The position numbers were made by a program, and so were the translations under genes. Positions 30,380 to 42,186 of a DNA stretch of 64,000 nucleotides are shown one piece after another. The notes below the pieces were generated by a model. The model was not told the DNA's origin, did not search any database, and was given only the letters and a program-made list of their open reading frames with translations. The stretch's first letter is position 1. Each line of letters opens with the position of its first letter. The DNA comes from Lucinisca nassula. Its lineage: Eukaryota > Mollusca > Bivalvia > Lucinida > Lucinidae. Location of the stretch: positions 47,113,431-47,177,430 of the forward strand of contig OY757026.1 of NCBI GenBank assembly GCA_963580285.1, read 5' to 3'.

Positions 30380-30660
30380 ATTTTATGTCCCCGAATAATA
30401 TAGTTTTTGGTCTGTCTGTCTTTTTGTTTGTCCGCAAAAACTTTAACATCGGGCATTACTTTTGAATGGTCACAGATATGCCATTCATATTTCACATGTG
30501 CATTTCTTGTCCCAAGACCTTTCCAGTGGTACCATAGCTTTTGACCTCGTGACCTTGTCCTTAAAAACTTTAACATTGGCCATAACTTTTAATTGGTAAG
30601 CGATGTGGCTTTCATATTTCACATGTGCATTCTATGTCACAAGAATATCTAGTGGCATCA
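30380..30660. repeat. Pearl-like tandem fragment
   Basis: GTCCCCGAATAATATAGTTT, GTCTGTCTGTCT-like microsatellite, then two ~124-bp units with AAAAACTTTAACAT and CATATTTCACATGTGCATT. Related in style to the other tandem-cored elements. Confidence 0.6.
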
Positions 30661-30664
30661 TAAT

Positions 30665-31455
30665 GGAGGTGGTAGCTTCTTTTTGCTACCTAGAGGACAT
30701 TGTCTCTGCAGAAGGTGGCTGTAATCTTTCGACCACATCACGCGTGAAAACAGCCTGGAAGAAGTTCATGGAGTGTCTTCCCCACCATCTCTCATGCAAG
30801 ACGTGACCGTGTGTAAAGCCCTTGTGCGCAATGGTCCATGCCAGCGAGACTTGGTCATTGACAAAACCAAACCTCCAATGACAGGGCAATGAACAGACAG
30901 ATCTGCAATAGCAAAGTAGAAGTAAAACAAAGATCAGGAATCGATACAATTAACTTACTCCACCCATCAAAGACACCAAAGGGAAAGAAACACAAACATG
31001 AAGCGACCAGACCATAATGGAAACCTAAAAAAAGGAATGCCATAAGGACAGTTACTTTCCCACAAAATGGCCAAATGGCAATCCAAAATAAAAAGACACA
31101 AGTGATACACACAGGAAGTAACAAACAACAACATAAATAAACCGCCACAGAAGAACCACCTTGGAACGGTCAGTGGAAAGAATTTCACTGGCGGGGGGGG
31201 GGGGGGGGGGGGGACTTAAATCGATTTTACATGGCCATAATCCTCGCCCTTACCTCTGTCGCGGTATACACTAATTTTGTTGGTTGCAAGTCGGGTGCAC
31301 TGAGCTACTTGCGCGGCCTGGCATTGAGGACCTGGACTTCATCCTTGAGGCGAGAAGGCGCACTGGTATGGATATGTGGAACGCTGCAGCAGATCAGTCA
31401 AGAGTCAAGACAGCCTTTGACATACAGGTGGATGGAAAACTGGGTCCTGGGCTGG
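30665..31455 (+). pseudogene. LINE RT C-terminal remnant split by RepB
   Basis: Plus-strand frames give VVASFCYLEDIVSAEGG and TAWKKFMECLP at 30665-30800, the conserved region just after the RT core in many non-LTR retrotransposon proteins. Sequence from about 31284 gives GIEDLDFILEARR and KTAFDIQVDGKLGPG, which belongs further downstream in the same type of protein. Between them lies RepB (30885-31262), so one LINE fragment has been opened by that insertion. Frames are disrupted and the expected metal-binding motifs are outside the surviving part. Nonfunctional. Confidence 0.7.
30885..31262 (+). mobile_element. RepB copy inside a LINE remnant
   Basis: Shares AAACAAAGATCAGGAATCGA, AAAGGGAAAGAAACACAAAC and GGACAGTTACTTTCCCACAA with 31873-32350 and, reversed, 51498-51938. 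A 23-base G-run at 31192-31214 interrupts it. Class unknown; no ORF. Confidence 0.7.
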
Positions 31456-31502
31456 TGATGATTATAATGATGATGAAAATATCTTTGTACATGTAAATGT
31501 TT

Positions 31503-31872
31503 TTATCATATGACGTCGCGTCTGAGAGTGTAATAACGCCATGTAATATTTTTGATAATCCACTAGTGGATTAATTATGCAAATTAGCTAGATACGTCCC
31601 GTAACGTTACATATACGACGTCCTTAACGACGTCGCGTTTACTAAAGGCGGAATATTGACATTTTTGTAAACAATCGTAAATCAAATGCGCTTTAAATGT
31701 CATATGTCAGATAAATAGAATCTTGCATTCGTGCTCATGTATTATTGAATTTATTAAACTCGTTGAGGAAAAGGGATAAAATGCTCGGCAAAGCCTCGCA
31801 TTTTATCTCTTTTCCTCAACTCGTTTAATAAATTCAATAATACATGAACACTCATGTAAGATCCTCTATGTA
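31503..31872. mobile_element. MITE-C copy
   Basis: ATCATATGACGTCGCGTCTG at the left, AATCCACTAGTGGATTAATT, TACGTCCCGTAACGTTACAT, the hairpin TTGAGGAAAAGGGATAAAAT / mirror, and GTAAGATCCTCTATGTATA at the right. The best-preserved MITE-C of the window. Confidence 0.8.
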
Positions 31873-32350
31873 TAAAATAACACTAAATAGAAGTGGAGGC
31901 AATGATCAGGAATCGATTCAATAAACCCACAGCCCCCATCAGAGACACCAAATGGAAAGAAACACAAACATGGAACAACAGACTCTAATGGAAATATCAA
32001 CAGCGGAAAGCCAAAAGAACAGTTACTTTCCCCAAAAATGGTCAATACAATTGGCTATCCAAAACAAAATAATATAAGCGATACAAACACTCAAAGGCAA
32101 ACCATAACAAAAATAAACCGCGACAGAAGAACCGACTTGGAAGGGTCAGTGAAACGAATTCCACTGGGGGAAATAGATTTTACGTGGTCTCAATCCTCGC
32201 CCTTATTTCTGTCACGATTTAGACAAATTGTACAGTCCGCATGAAGGCCTCCTAACTCATCAGTGCAACATCTCCGTGAACATAAAAATCAAACAACAAC
32301 AGAGATGAAACAACGGTGAGGACTCGACAACAAGAAACCACTGAAATGCT
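31873..32350 (+). mobile_element. RepB copy
   Basis: Runs from AAATAGAAGTGGAGGCAATG through CAAATGGAAAGAAACACAAA, GAACAGTTACTTTCCCC and CCTCCTAACTCATCAGTGCA to GGACTCGACAACAAGAAACC. The last part matches the RepB segment left of RepA in the Gypsy RT, giving the family's extent. It may continue to about 32450. Confidence 0.7.
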
Positions 32351-32459
32351 GGAGCAAAAGAAGACCAACAGTTAGACTCTGATTGGCACGACCAGAGACA
32401 GGGCATCAGGCACAAACCTACATTACACAAAATTAGATACTATCTAATTTTCAGTAGGC

Positions 32460-33135
32460 CTTTACGCTGGAACCGTCATAGAATATGAGGCCTGACCCAC
32501 CGACGTGCAATTAAAGAGGGAAGCAAAGTGGTCAACCGTGATTGGGTTAACTACCATGCATGCAGTCTGTCATATGGCATTTATGTTGTATCCTATCTTT
32601 TTATATCGAAGTATGATTTTTCAAAATTGGGTGCTGAAGTCATTGCATTTATATATTTTTCTGAAGAGTCACCATAAAATTCGGTTTCAGATAGACCTTG
32701 TTGCAGAAGAGATTTAAGTCCAACATTGAATTTTGAAATTAAATCAGAATGATATCTATAAAATTTTGAAAACGCTTTGCGTAGTTTATGATACCGATAA
32801 CCCTGATTAAGAAGTTTAGCAGTTAACAATTTATTGGGAGTGTTGAAGTAAATTACATGACTAGACACTCTGGCAAATCAAATTAATTGCGAAATATAAA
32901 CGTCATAGGATGCCGCTCGAGGAACAGCACCATCCAAGATAGGAAGTTTACAATCTCAGAATCAAACTCATCGCGTCTATCATAAATTTTGCCAGAAACA
33001 AACCCATCTACAATAGATAGATGTAGATCCAAAAACGGGGTCTAAGTATCAGACGCATTTGCTTTACTTAACTGAAGTTCTGGAGGGGTAAGCATGTATA
33101 TGGTAACCTCGTATAATATGTAATTTATCATTTTT
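32460..33135 (-). pseudogene. Retroelement RT C-terminal region, decayed
   Basis: Minus-strand frames contain YEVTIYMLTPPELQLSKAN near 33080-33130, LDLHLSIVDGFVSGKIYDRR near 33000, VNFPIL-type and SQLI motifs, then LLNQGYRYHKLRKAFSKFYR and LKSLLQQGLSETEFYGD in the open stretch 32593-32868. Further on, VVNPIT and FNCTSVG appear before about 32465. This set is characteristic of a reverse-transcriptase-linked protein common in bivalve and cnidarian genomes; I think it is the RT thumb and C-terminus, possibly Penelope-like, but the class is not certain. At least three frameshifts and several stops. No catalytic motif lies in the window part. Confidence 0.6.
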
Positions 33136-33470
33136 ATGTGGACAAAGATTTCTTATATATAAATATCCCCTTGAAGACTGTCACCCTGTATTGTTAAGTG
33201 TGATCGTTCGAACTGTGAACTCTGCATATGCATGCTGGTCGGCCAGACTAAGGACAGTCACATCATTTTATTTATCACAATCAATGAAATAGGAGTTTTA
33301 TGTATATACTAAGCATGATAAGTTTGTATTGAAAAACTTTAGATGTTACCATTACAATACGTTTATAAACTGAAAATTTCGTCATAAAATTATATAGTTG
33401 CAACGGTAGATTGTATGGCACTGACAGGCCTCTGTATGTTCTATATTGGGTTCAATGTATGTCGATGTTT

Positions 33471-33634
33471 AGAAGCCTCCGTGGTGTAGTGGTTTCGCTA
33501 CTCGCCTTGTAAACCAGGGATCGCAGGATCGATCCCGGTCTTCTCAAGATTTTCGGATGAGTCTTTAAACCGAGGTTCCGTCTCCGTATGACCTAGCTGT
33601 TGGTGGGACGTAAAACTCAAGCACTCACTTACTC
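33471..33634 (+). mobile_element. SINE-2, full length with TSD
   Basis: ATGTCGATGTTT flanks both sides (33459-33470 and 33635-33646). The head GCCTCCGTGGTGTAGTGGTT (box A) and GGATCGATCCC (box B) make a tRNA-like promoter. Short body TTTCGGATGAGTCTTTAAAC, 3' end GGTGGGACGTAAAACTCAAG and a CACTCACT tail. About 165 bp. Second copy at 57301-57469. Confidence 0.9.
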
Positions 33635-33646
33635 ATGTCGATGTTT

Positions 33647-34480
33647 GAAAAAAAAAATCAGTGTTTTCCCTTCCATTTCCATCCATAGTATATCAATTAA
33701 ATCTCACTGGAAAACGCATAGTGTCAATCTTAACCATTGTGTTGTATTGCCATTATAATTGCAGTTGGTGGTCCTTCACATCCTGCTTAATCAACGAGAA
33801 GAATATGTATTCTATATTTTTCTTAACATCATACATCTCAAAAGTTTGATGAAAAATGTGACATTTCTGCAATTTACGGACAAATTTTATGTGATTAATC
33901 ATTTCTTTGACACCTTTTTTATCGTAGTTGGTCAGAGTATAGGATTTAGTCACAGGACATGGTCAACACTTTTCTGTATGGTTTTCAATACATTTTCGGA
34001 CGCCACCATTATTTGACGTCATACGCCTTTACGCCGGTGGTCCGGGAATGACACCTGCAATTTTCTGAAACCCAACACATTCGTTTTCAATTATCTTAAA
34101 TAAAATAACTGTGATACTTAGAGTAAAACGAAAATGAATTTCAGCCACTTTCTGAAAAAAAAAAAAAACAAAAACGGCCACCATGCTACAAGTGCATTTT
34201 CATTAATACTGTTATAGGACGTCCTATATTATTGTGTGCAATTATTCTTTAAGTACAATAACGACACACTTAAATACTGCAAGCTCTGCTAATGTTAGTG
34301 ATATTTACTGTGTCCATCTCATTTTGACGCAACGTATAAATCTCGCTTTTTGCAAAGAAAATGTTTGTTATTTCTTTAAGTAGGTGAAGCTTAAGACTAC
34401 ATTAGTCAATGTCATCGCCTGAATACGTCGGCTTTCGTAAGCTTCTCGTGAATTTTCGGCATCCCGCGAATTGCGACCCA
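33647..34480. other. Unassigned AT-rich sequence
   Basis: No repeat family or coding match recognised; only a short A-run near 34157-34168. Confidence 0.4.
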
Positions 34481-35079
34481 TTTACCAGTCAGGTATCTTA
34501 CGGAAAACCGTGACCATCATTTGTCACGGTTTTCCATGACACATAAGTAAAAGCCAAAGTAATGGTTTTCCATGACGTTAACGTTTTCTCTATGTAAATG
34601 ATCACGTGATAGTTTGGAAGAAATTATTTTCTAGAATACAGGTAACGGAAAACCGTGACCTGTCTTTAAATTGGGCTTTGTCATGGATAACCATGACTAT
34701 TATGTTTTTAAAGTGTGCATTGTCCACCGTGGTCTGATTCCTATGTTCACAAGCATGACAAGTATGTAGAAATACTCAGGAGAGGTTGGTCGGATCACAC
34801 AGCCGTATCCTCCACAGCGTTTTCAAAGAAGATTCGGCCAGGAGAGCCTTCCGGCCAGCGACATTGAAGAGGGTGGTGCAGAGCTGAAGTGCTCCTATAT
34901 CATCAAACATACTTGCAAAATGACAAATATGTTACTGTTACTGGGAAAAATGGAGGAAAAAAAAAATACTTGAAAAAAAAAATATCATAGAAACAATATG
35001 GCCTGTTGATACTGAATATATCGACCACAAGAATGCTGGTACGCACTGAGGACCATCAATAACTGATCATAAATCGCTA

Positions 35080-35270
35080 AGAGTGTACAAGGGGATAAAC
35101 TGATAAAGAGAATACCAGATTCGTATCATTTGATATCAAGTTTATCAGGCTTGGCTTCAAGAACGCATGTAGAATCGCTCGGCAAGCCTCGCGATTCTAC
35201 AAGCGTTCTCGAAGCCTTGCCCGATAAACTTGATATCAAAAGACACGAACCTGGTATTCTCTATTTCTCT
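35080..35270. mobile_element. MITE-F hairpin copy 1
   Basis: AATACCAGATTCGTATCATT ... arms TTGATATCAAGTTTATCAGG / mirror and GTAGAATCGCTCGGCAAGCC at the centre; outer CAAGGGGATAAACTGA. 34720-35080 and 35275-35710 hold no recognised feature. Confidence 0.75.
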
Positions 35271-35715
35271 TCTCTTTGTTTTGACTACATCAGTCGGCTG
35301 TTGCAATTCTGTAGCATAATAAATAGTAAACCCCATTAATTGTTTTATCTTTTTTTGCAAGAAGTCAACCATGGTCACTCCCTCACAGTCTCAGAACCTT
35401 GCTAACGTATGCAACTTGTTTAAACATTTTGGAAGGAGAGTCCCGAGAAGTTCCCATTGTTTACTTTGGGACTACAATTCAGGATCAAAATGGCCACCTC
35501 ATGTTTCATCCAGGATCACAAATGTCTTATAGAATTTAGCTTGGTCGGCCTGAAAACAATCTTAAAGTTTTCTTGAAAAATCTAGTCTTTTCAGCTTGTA
35601 GGGGAACCCATCTTACTGGCAGTTTGATCGTCTCTAGATTGTCAGTCAAAGCAATATTAACAGAGCCAACACCGACACCCATAGTGTCTTCAATATGTTA
35701 GGCTGCTTCATGTCG

Positions 35716-35800
35716 GCATCACGAAAACACGCCTATATATATTTTGACTCCTTTAAACCCGACTTTTATATAGTAAAACTGGGGTTTACAACAGAAACGA
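35716..35800 (+). mobile_element. MITE-B left end fragment
   Basis: CATCACGAAAACACGCCTAT, then CGACTTTTATATAGTAAAAC and a few bases of the GACCGCCTTGCG centre. Right half absent. Confidence 0.65.
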
Positions 35801-36529
35801 CCGCCTTGCGACGGCCTGTAGCAATACCAATTGGGTCTGCTATCAGAATTCTAAATTAAGGGATTAGCAGTATTCATGGTAACTACTTCAGCAAAAAGTA
35901 GGAACATTTCATTAATAAACCCAGAGTCCTAGAGCAAAATGAATAGCACCATATGAGACGCGTCACAAGAAAACCTGTTTTATTGTGCAGCCAGCAAAGG
36001 CTCATATCAGCCTGCACGTATGCGCCTTCAGTCTGCATGAGCCATCTTTGGTTCTCAAGAGTGAACATTTATGTTTCTGGTCAGAGTACACAGCGACACA
36101 GGCTGGTGAGTCTTTACTTGTCAGACAAGTTACCATCTAAATTGCAGAAATTATTTCTCATGCCATTTCACTGACATTCATAGTCAGATTTTCTTTAAGG
36201 GCCACTGATGAGGCTTTGATAGCAGTAACTAGTATTGGCTGATATATGTTGTCAGCATTACTTCGAGGGTCAGTGATGAGGCCTTGATGGCTGAAACTAG
36301 CTAGTCTGGCCCAAACACCAAATGGCTATGTATATTTTCGTTTTTGGCTGCGTTCATGGTTCTCAAAGGGCACCTTTTTGGACTTTCAATGGTACCTGGC
36401 AGTTGAAATGCCGTTTTAAAAGACACTGATCCGCAGTCATCAACTGACACGGCAGTTTAAAATTGTTGCCTATCATTAAGTGCAGCGATCAAAAATTTCC
36501 ATGGTAGTTGATGAACGCGGATCAATAAG
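35800..36529. other. Unassigned
   Basis: No recognised element. GCCACTGATGAGGCTTTGAT and CAGTGATGAGGCCTTGATGG about 75 bp apart hint at a small tandem duplication near 36200-36300. Confidence 0.35.
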
Positions 36530-36885
36530 CCTTGTCACACTATGCCGCGTTTTCACTGCGATGGGACGGGGTTGTTTAATTTTTCAGAACGCCGCGAGAT
36601 CACAAGAAATATGGGATATTTTTGTGAACATGGACCTGTCATGGCGTCCCTACAGCGACCGAGACGTTGCTACGGAGCTTACATGGCGATCTATCGCGAT
36701 CCTGCTGCGTTCTTGATGGCGATTGTATGCGCTCTCACGGCGCTTCCTCCGCGCTTTTACGGCGCTCACAATGCGTGCACTGCGCTTTTACGGCGCTCAC
36801 AATGCGTGCACTGCGCTTTTACGGCGCTCACGTGTTGAAGACGTTCTCAAAGTGTAAACAGACAGCTTCATCAGTCGAACAGTAT

Positions 36886-37113
36886 TGTTTGATTTGAGGT
36901 TCAACGTCCCATCAACACATTATAGGTCATTTTGGAGACGTTGCTTCTAATTTTGTGGGACTTTTACCCGACATTGAGATGAAATGACATCTCAAGCCCC
37001 GTCACCCAATGAAACCAATAGGGTTAATAAGCATGGACAGTCCGTCTCGCACCGCCTTGCCTGGGCAAGCTTAGATCCCCTAAGCGGTTTACCAGTACTC
37101 CTGTGCCGTCGGA
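36886..37113 (-). mobile_element. RepA, 5'-truncated
   Basis: TTGTTTGATTTGAGGTTCAA to TACCAGTACTCCTGTGCC; the 5' end is missing. Confidence 0.8.
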
Positions 37114-37248
37114 AGCAAGTCCACCGCATTTACGCAAGCAGGAGCAAGTCCACCGCCATTACCTTACCCGGGATGAGTCACCTCACAAGTAGGTTTTTCG
37201 GGACAGTGCACAATCAAACTCTACTCTAGCCACTGTTTATACAAGCGG

Positions 37249-37565
37249 GCGGCCCCCGCCCATCGGGACTGGAAGAAATAGATGGGCTGCATGATGCTTC
37301 CACGCAGAGCTGAAACCGACCTCACACGAATACTGGTAAACCGCTTAGAGGATCTAAGCCTGCCCAGGCAAAGCGGTGCGAGAAGGACCTTCCATGCTTA
37401 TACGTGTAAACTCTATTGGTTTCATTGGGCGACAGGGCTTGAGATGTCATTTCATCTCAATGTCGGGTAAAAGTCCCACAAAATTGGAAGCAACGTCTCC
37501 AAAATGACCTATACAGTGTTGACTGGGGCGTTAAACATCAAATCAATTAATCAGTTAATCAATTA
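37249..37565 (+). mobile_element. RepA, full length
   Basis: GCGGCCCCCGCCCATCGGGA to AAACATCAAATCAATTAATC. TACAAGCGG before (37240-37248) and TGCAAGCGG after (37566-37574) are probably an old TSD. The tail has become ATCAATTAATCAGTTAATC. Confidence 0.85.
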
Positions 37566-38059
37566 TGCAAGCGGAGCTTATATGGCGTTGTAGGAAACCT
37601 CTTAGCGCCCCTGCCGAGCTCCCATAGCGTTGTAAGAGACCTTACTGTGCTATGGCAACCTTACGGCGACCTTACTGCGCTCTGATCAGAACGCCGAGCG
37701 ACGGCGTTTGTTTTGAGCATGCTTAAAATGCGCGCCGTCGCTTGGCGTTCTATGCGATCCCAACGCGCCTACTGGCGATGCCACTGCATTGCCACGGCGA
37801 TGTTTGCGATCGTACTGCGCGCACCTCGGCGTTCTGCATTTTTCTTGGACGCCGTGAGGACGCATCCCTGGTGTGACAGGGGTTTTAGAAACAACGTTTC
37901 GAATGTAACTGGCAATCGAAAATGCTGTTTTTCAGTCTCGTTGATCTGTCTGCGTTGACTCTTAGGTTTCGAAGAAAAGACATCGTGTAGCTGCATTGGA
38001 AAGTTTAGGACTAAACATTGTGCTTGTATTTCATATTTGAAATACGACATACGGAAAAG

Positions 38060-38255
38060 ATACTAGGTTCGTGTCTTTTGATATCAAGTTTATCGGGCAA
38101 GGCTTCGAGAAAGCTTGTAGAATCGCGAGCCTTGCCGAGCGATTTTTCATGCCTTCTCAAAGCCGAGCCTGTTAAACTTTATATCAAATGACATGAGCCT
38201 GGTATTCTGCTTAACAGTTAATCTCCTTGTACACTCTTTCAGTGTTTTGCCAATA
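38060..38255. mobile_element. MITE-F hairpin copy 2
   Basis: ACTAGGTTCGTGTCTTTTGA, TTTATCGGGCAAGGCTTCGA, the CGCGAGCCTTGCCGAGCG loop region and the mirror to GAGCCTGGTATTCTG, then CTCCTTGTACACTCTT. Inverted relative to copy 1. 38260-39095 holds no gene; a degenerate hairpin core sits at 38645-38690. Confidence 0.75.
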
Positions 38256-39112
38256 ATGCTAGTAATCAAGTTCATAGAAATGAAATGTCACGCTGACCTG
38301 ATAAAGCTTACTTGTACTGAGATGGCATATCTTTATCAGATCGTCGTGTTACAATGCAACTGATATAAGGGGGTAACTGATTATATGGTTTATTATTCTA
38401 AGCTAGGCGGGTAGGGTAAGAGTGAGGATGGGATTTGCTTGTCAGCTTGGTAGCGATGTTAATACAATGGTAGCGTAGTTAATGGCTCCGGCTGCTCACA
38501 TGTACATGACTATGACTGACAATGTACAAAATCGAGAACTGGTTATATTTTTAGATGCGCTAGTCTTCTCCCCTACACGACAGAGGGTTGTGTATATAAT
38601 AAAGTCTCGACCGGGCTGGTGTATTGGGTCATTGGAAAACAGTACAGATCTAAATCAGACGCCATGATATCTTATCAGGGTCTGCTCTGATTGCAAATCT
38701 GCATTTAAGTGTTAAACTTAACAGTTAAATATTAAGTTGAGGACTATTTTACCAACTTACACCCAGAGATTATCGACTCTACAGCACTCTCGGTGCTTTG
38801 ATGAAAGCAGCAGCACAGTATGTGGTGCAAAGGGGTAGTCCCGTTCTAAAGTCTAGTACAATCGCTATAAGTTTGGGTTGTGTACCTAGTATGGAGGCGT
38901 TTTGCTAGGTTGAGATATCGCAAAGAATTCTTATAGCCTATATGACTACATTTTTGGAAAGAAACACTTTATCGCTATATGGCTGACCAACAAGTCCCCC
39001 TCCCCCAATGCTACTCATGCGACCTTTCTTTTACTTTCAAAACCTGGTATGTGTTTTTTTTCTGTCGCGTCTCATTATTTTCTACATCATAGAAAGGGTT
39101 AGGTGCGGATTG

Positions 39113-39405
39113 TGTTTGTTTGATTTGAGGTTTAACGTCCCCGTCAACACTGTATAGGTCATTTTTGAGACGTTGCTTCCAATTTTGTGGGACTTTTACC
39201 CGACATTGAAATGAAATGACATCTATGCCCTGTCACCCAATGAACCCAATAGGGTTTATAAGCATGGACTCTCCGACTCGCACTGCTTTGCCTGGACAAG
39301 CTTAGATCCTCTAAGCGGTATACCAGTACTCGTATGCGGTCGAATTTCAGCTCCGCGTGGAAGGATCATGCAGCCAATTTATTTTTTCATGGGCGGGGGC
39401 CCTAA
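39113..39405 (-). mobile_element. RepA, full length, 14-bp TSD
   Basis: TTAGGTGCGKATTG flanks both sides (39099-39112, 39406-39419), one mismatch. Body from TGTTTGTTTGATTTGAGG to CATGGGCGGGGGCCCTAA. Confidence 0.9.
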
Positions 39406-39419
39406 TTAGGTGCGTATTG

Positions 39420-40277
39420 CATCCTTGTTGTGTTTAGGAAAAATCACCAAGTACACGGTGTCCGACTGTACCCGCTTAAGATTGGGCTTAACAAAAAAAG
39501 AGTTTGTTTAGGGTAACCCGACCTTACCTAGAAATTTGCTGTGATCCTATTTTTTTTCACACTTTCGTCAGAAAAAAAATTAACCTTGCATATCACCACA
39601 GTACCAGATTTTTTGGTAGTTTTTCAAGAGAATTTTAGCAAAGATTTACATTATTTACATAAACAAGCATCATCTTAGGCTCTTACAGCTCCTTTACATG
39701 CTCAGACAGAATTATAAAAAAAAAAAAAATCTTAAAAAAAAAAAAGTTGACCCTACCCTTCCTAACATTTTTGAAGATGTTACCCTAAACAAACATTTTT
39801 TTTCTAGGCCTTGCCAATAGGCTGATACAGTCGGACACTTTTTTCTAGCGAAATTACAACTATAATTCAGATACATGTAGTTATCGCAAAAAGAATATAA
39901 TATTCACATAAATCAATGTCAAAATAACATAAGGATACTTTATAAGCTGCCTTTCTCCGAAAATGCCCACAAAGTAGTCAGTGGTAAATCAGTTGTGATC
40001 GTTCGGTTTGTTTTGTTTTGTTTTAAAAAACTGGCGGTTTGAGACGTTGTTCTGACGTAAGCATTTTTCAACCAATAAAAATTATGTTTAATATGGACTG
40101 AAGGTAATAGAATTAGACAAGCAACAAATGTTTTAATTGGGTTTTATATTGCATGCTCGATTAAGGATGACAATTGTAACACACGGAAACTATACGTGAT
40201 AAATGAAAGTGTCCGAATGTACCCCATCTGTCCGAACGTACCTACAGTGACCGTACTTGTATACTGCAGTTTTATAT
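39420..40277. other. Unassigned, with CCGACTGTACCC-type motifs
   Basis: GTGTCCGACTGTACCC (39460) and GTGTCCGAATGTACCCC (40208) are similar and could mark one repeat; an A-rich run lies near 39716-39745. Confidence 0.35.
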
Positions 40278-40372
40278 ACAGTATATGTAGTTTGGTGTCT
40301 CTGATGGGAGCTGTGGGTTGATTGTATCGATTCCTGATCATTGCCTCCACTTCTATTTTATATAAATTGTTG
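40278..40372 (-). mobile_element. RepB end fragment
   Basis: TGTATCGATTCCTGATCATT then GCCTCCACTTCTATTTTA: the reverse complement of the RepB start at 31873. 40373-41383 otherwise has no recognised feature apart from TIR-related hairpins. Confidence 0.65.
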
Positions 40373-42186
40373 ACAATAACTGCTCCCCGTTATAAAACAC
40401 AAGTGACGGAAATCCGTGACGTTGACTGGCTTCAGTTTGTCATGGAATACCATGCCAGTCACAATATGGAGAGTCACGGTTATCCGTGACTAACTGTTTT
40501 GCAAATAGGACCCCAGGTAGGTTTGCTATCGCATAACTCGGTATTAGCTGCGAATAACTTCGGTTTTGTTATTGAGAAATGGTTATATATACATTTTACT
40601 AAATAACTACGATGGCGGTTTTCCTCAATTTGAAGGATTAGAAGTGAAAACTTGCTTAAAATAGTCAACTTCTGCAGCTGTTGCCACCTCTATTCTCCCC
40701 TCTTATTGAGTTTTAGAGAACCTGGATGTAAAGTGGCTCTGACGTCATTTTCAAATTGGTTCCCGAACTATCTGTAAATGTTTACAGGATCAAAATAACG
40801 TTCAAAATAAGCACGATACAACAGAAAAACATGCCACAATAGGGAAACAGCACAATGTCATGGAAAACCGTGACAAATGATTGTCACGGTTTTCCGTAAG
40901 ATACCTGACTGTTTACGGACCTCTATGTTTTGAATAACAATATCGCCATTTTCGGGAGACGGCGAAGATAAATACATGCATTCAGTCGGGTGTGAAATTA
41001 TGTTAACAGAGTTCACCAGTCTCAGGTCAATTTGTTCGAACTATACCATCCGATGACTGATGACAGTCCTTTGGACATATTTGATACTTACTGTACAGAA
41101 AAATCAAAGGTAGACCAAATCACATTTCATATTGCATAGTCATCCTTTGAGTGTGCACTATCTTTCGATTACAGCTAGCTCATTCATCAACTTCCGAAAA
41201 TAGAACAATCTGAAAATTAGAAGAAAAAAAAAAATAGAAAATTTACATACTTGTCACTCGTCTTCTAAGTTTAACAGCTGGTTGGAATCGTCCGCCCGCA
41301 ACCTATGTCATCAAATGGCGCATCCGAAACGAGTTTACAGATAAAAAGTGATGACGTCATAGATGACATAATCATGTCGAAACTTCAACTATGGAACGCC
41401 AAAGCTGTCTGATTATTCCACGAGACTTTATGAGATGCATACATTTCTTTATATGATGGGTGCAGTTTATTATATTGGGCGGACTTGTTATTATATTATG
41501 CATGCTTTTTATTATATGATGCATCAAAGTCTTTATATAATGCATCTTTTACAATATATTATGCGTTAATGTCAATATATAAAGCACAAATATCTTTATA
41601 TAATGCATGTTTTACATTATATTATGCGTTAGTGTCATTATATAATGAACAAATGTCCTTCTTTGATGTGCTGTGTTCGTTGTATTATGCATTTCCTTCT
41701 TTTTATGATTACATCTTGTAATTATATCATTTAAGTAATTTTATTATATGATGTGTTCACATCTTTATAATCCGAACACGTTAAATGGTGTGCTCCATTT
41801 TTTATTTCATGGGCCTTTTTCTTTATATTGTTCATAACATTCATTATTGCTTATAGTCTTTTTTATTATGCGCATTTTTCTTTATTCTGATACGGATAAA
41901 ATCTACAGCAAAATATAGGTGTTTACACCGTTTTCGCGTGAGTATAAAAGCCGGAATTAGCGGTCGGCAGTTTGGACCAAAAGTCGGGAGTATATTTTGC
42001 CACTTGAATAAAGGCATTGGGGATTTTGGAACAAAAATAGAATGTAGACTCCTCTTCAAAATGCAAATAAGATTTTATATCATAATTAAATATTTTCACG
42101 TTTTGAACTGAACTATCTGTACATCGGCAGAGCTAGACAGCCAGTCCCAGTATACTCACCATGATGAGATATTGGAAAATTGAGAA

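Larger units (their letters stand above)
36530..37882. mobile_element. GC-rich repeat with CCTTGTCACAC ends
   Basis: CCTTGTCACAC at the left and GTGTGACAGGGG at the right are inverted. The interior is GC-rich and built of GCGCTTTTACGGCGCTCACA-like units; a perfect 31-bp tandem (about 2.5 copies) lies at 36753-36832. Two RepA copies interrupt the middle. No TSD identified, so the class is open. Confidence 0.45.
34486..40911. mobile_element. Candidate 6.4-kb TIR element with TTTAC TSD
   Basis: Left end CAGTCAGGTATCTTACGGAA continuing to a ~55-bp block; the right end is its reverse complement with only a few mismatches. TTTAC lies directly outside both ends (34481-34485, 40912-40916). Each terminal block is itself a near-perfect hairpin (GGAAAACCGTGAC / GTCACGGTTTTCC), and weaker copies of the hairpin occur at 34640-34720 and 40400-40490. 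The interior is filled with other elements (MITE-F x2, RepA x3, a GC-rich element, RepB piece) and has no transposase. The alternative is two independent MITEs that happen to face each other. Confidence 0.5.

Noticed and set aside
36542..36897. Ala/Leu-rich ORFs with repeated short units
   Set aside because: They come from the 31-bp GC-rich tandem repeat, readable in two frames.
34486..40911. Large gene-bearing DNA transposon such as a Polinton
   Set aside because: No polymerase, capsid or integrase coding sequence lies inside; only the ends suggest an element.
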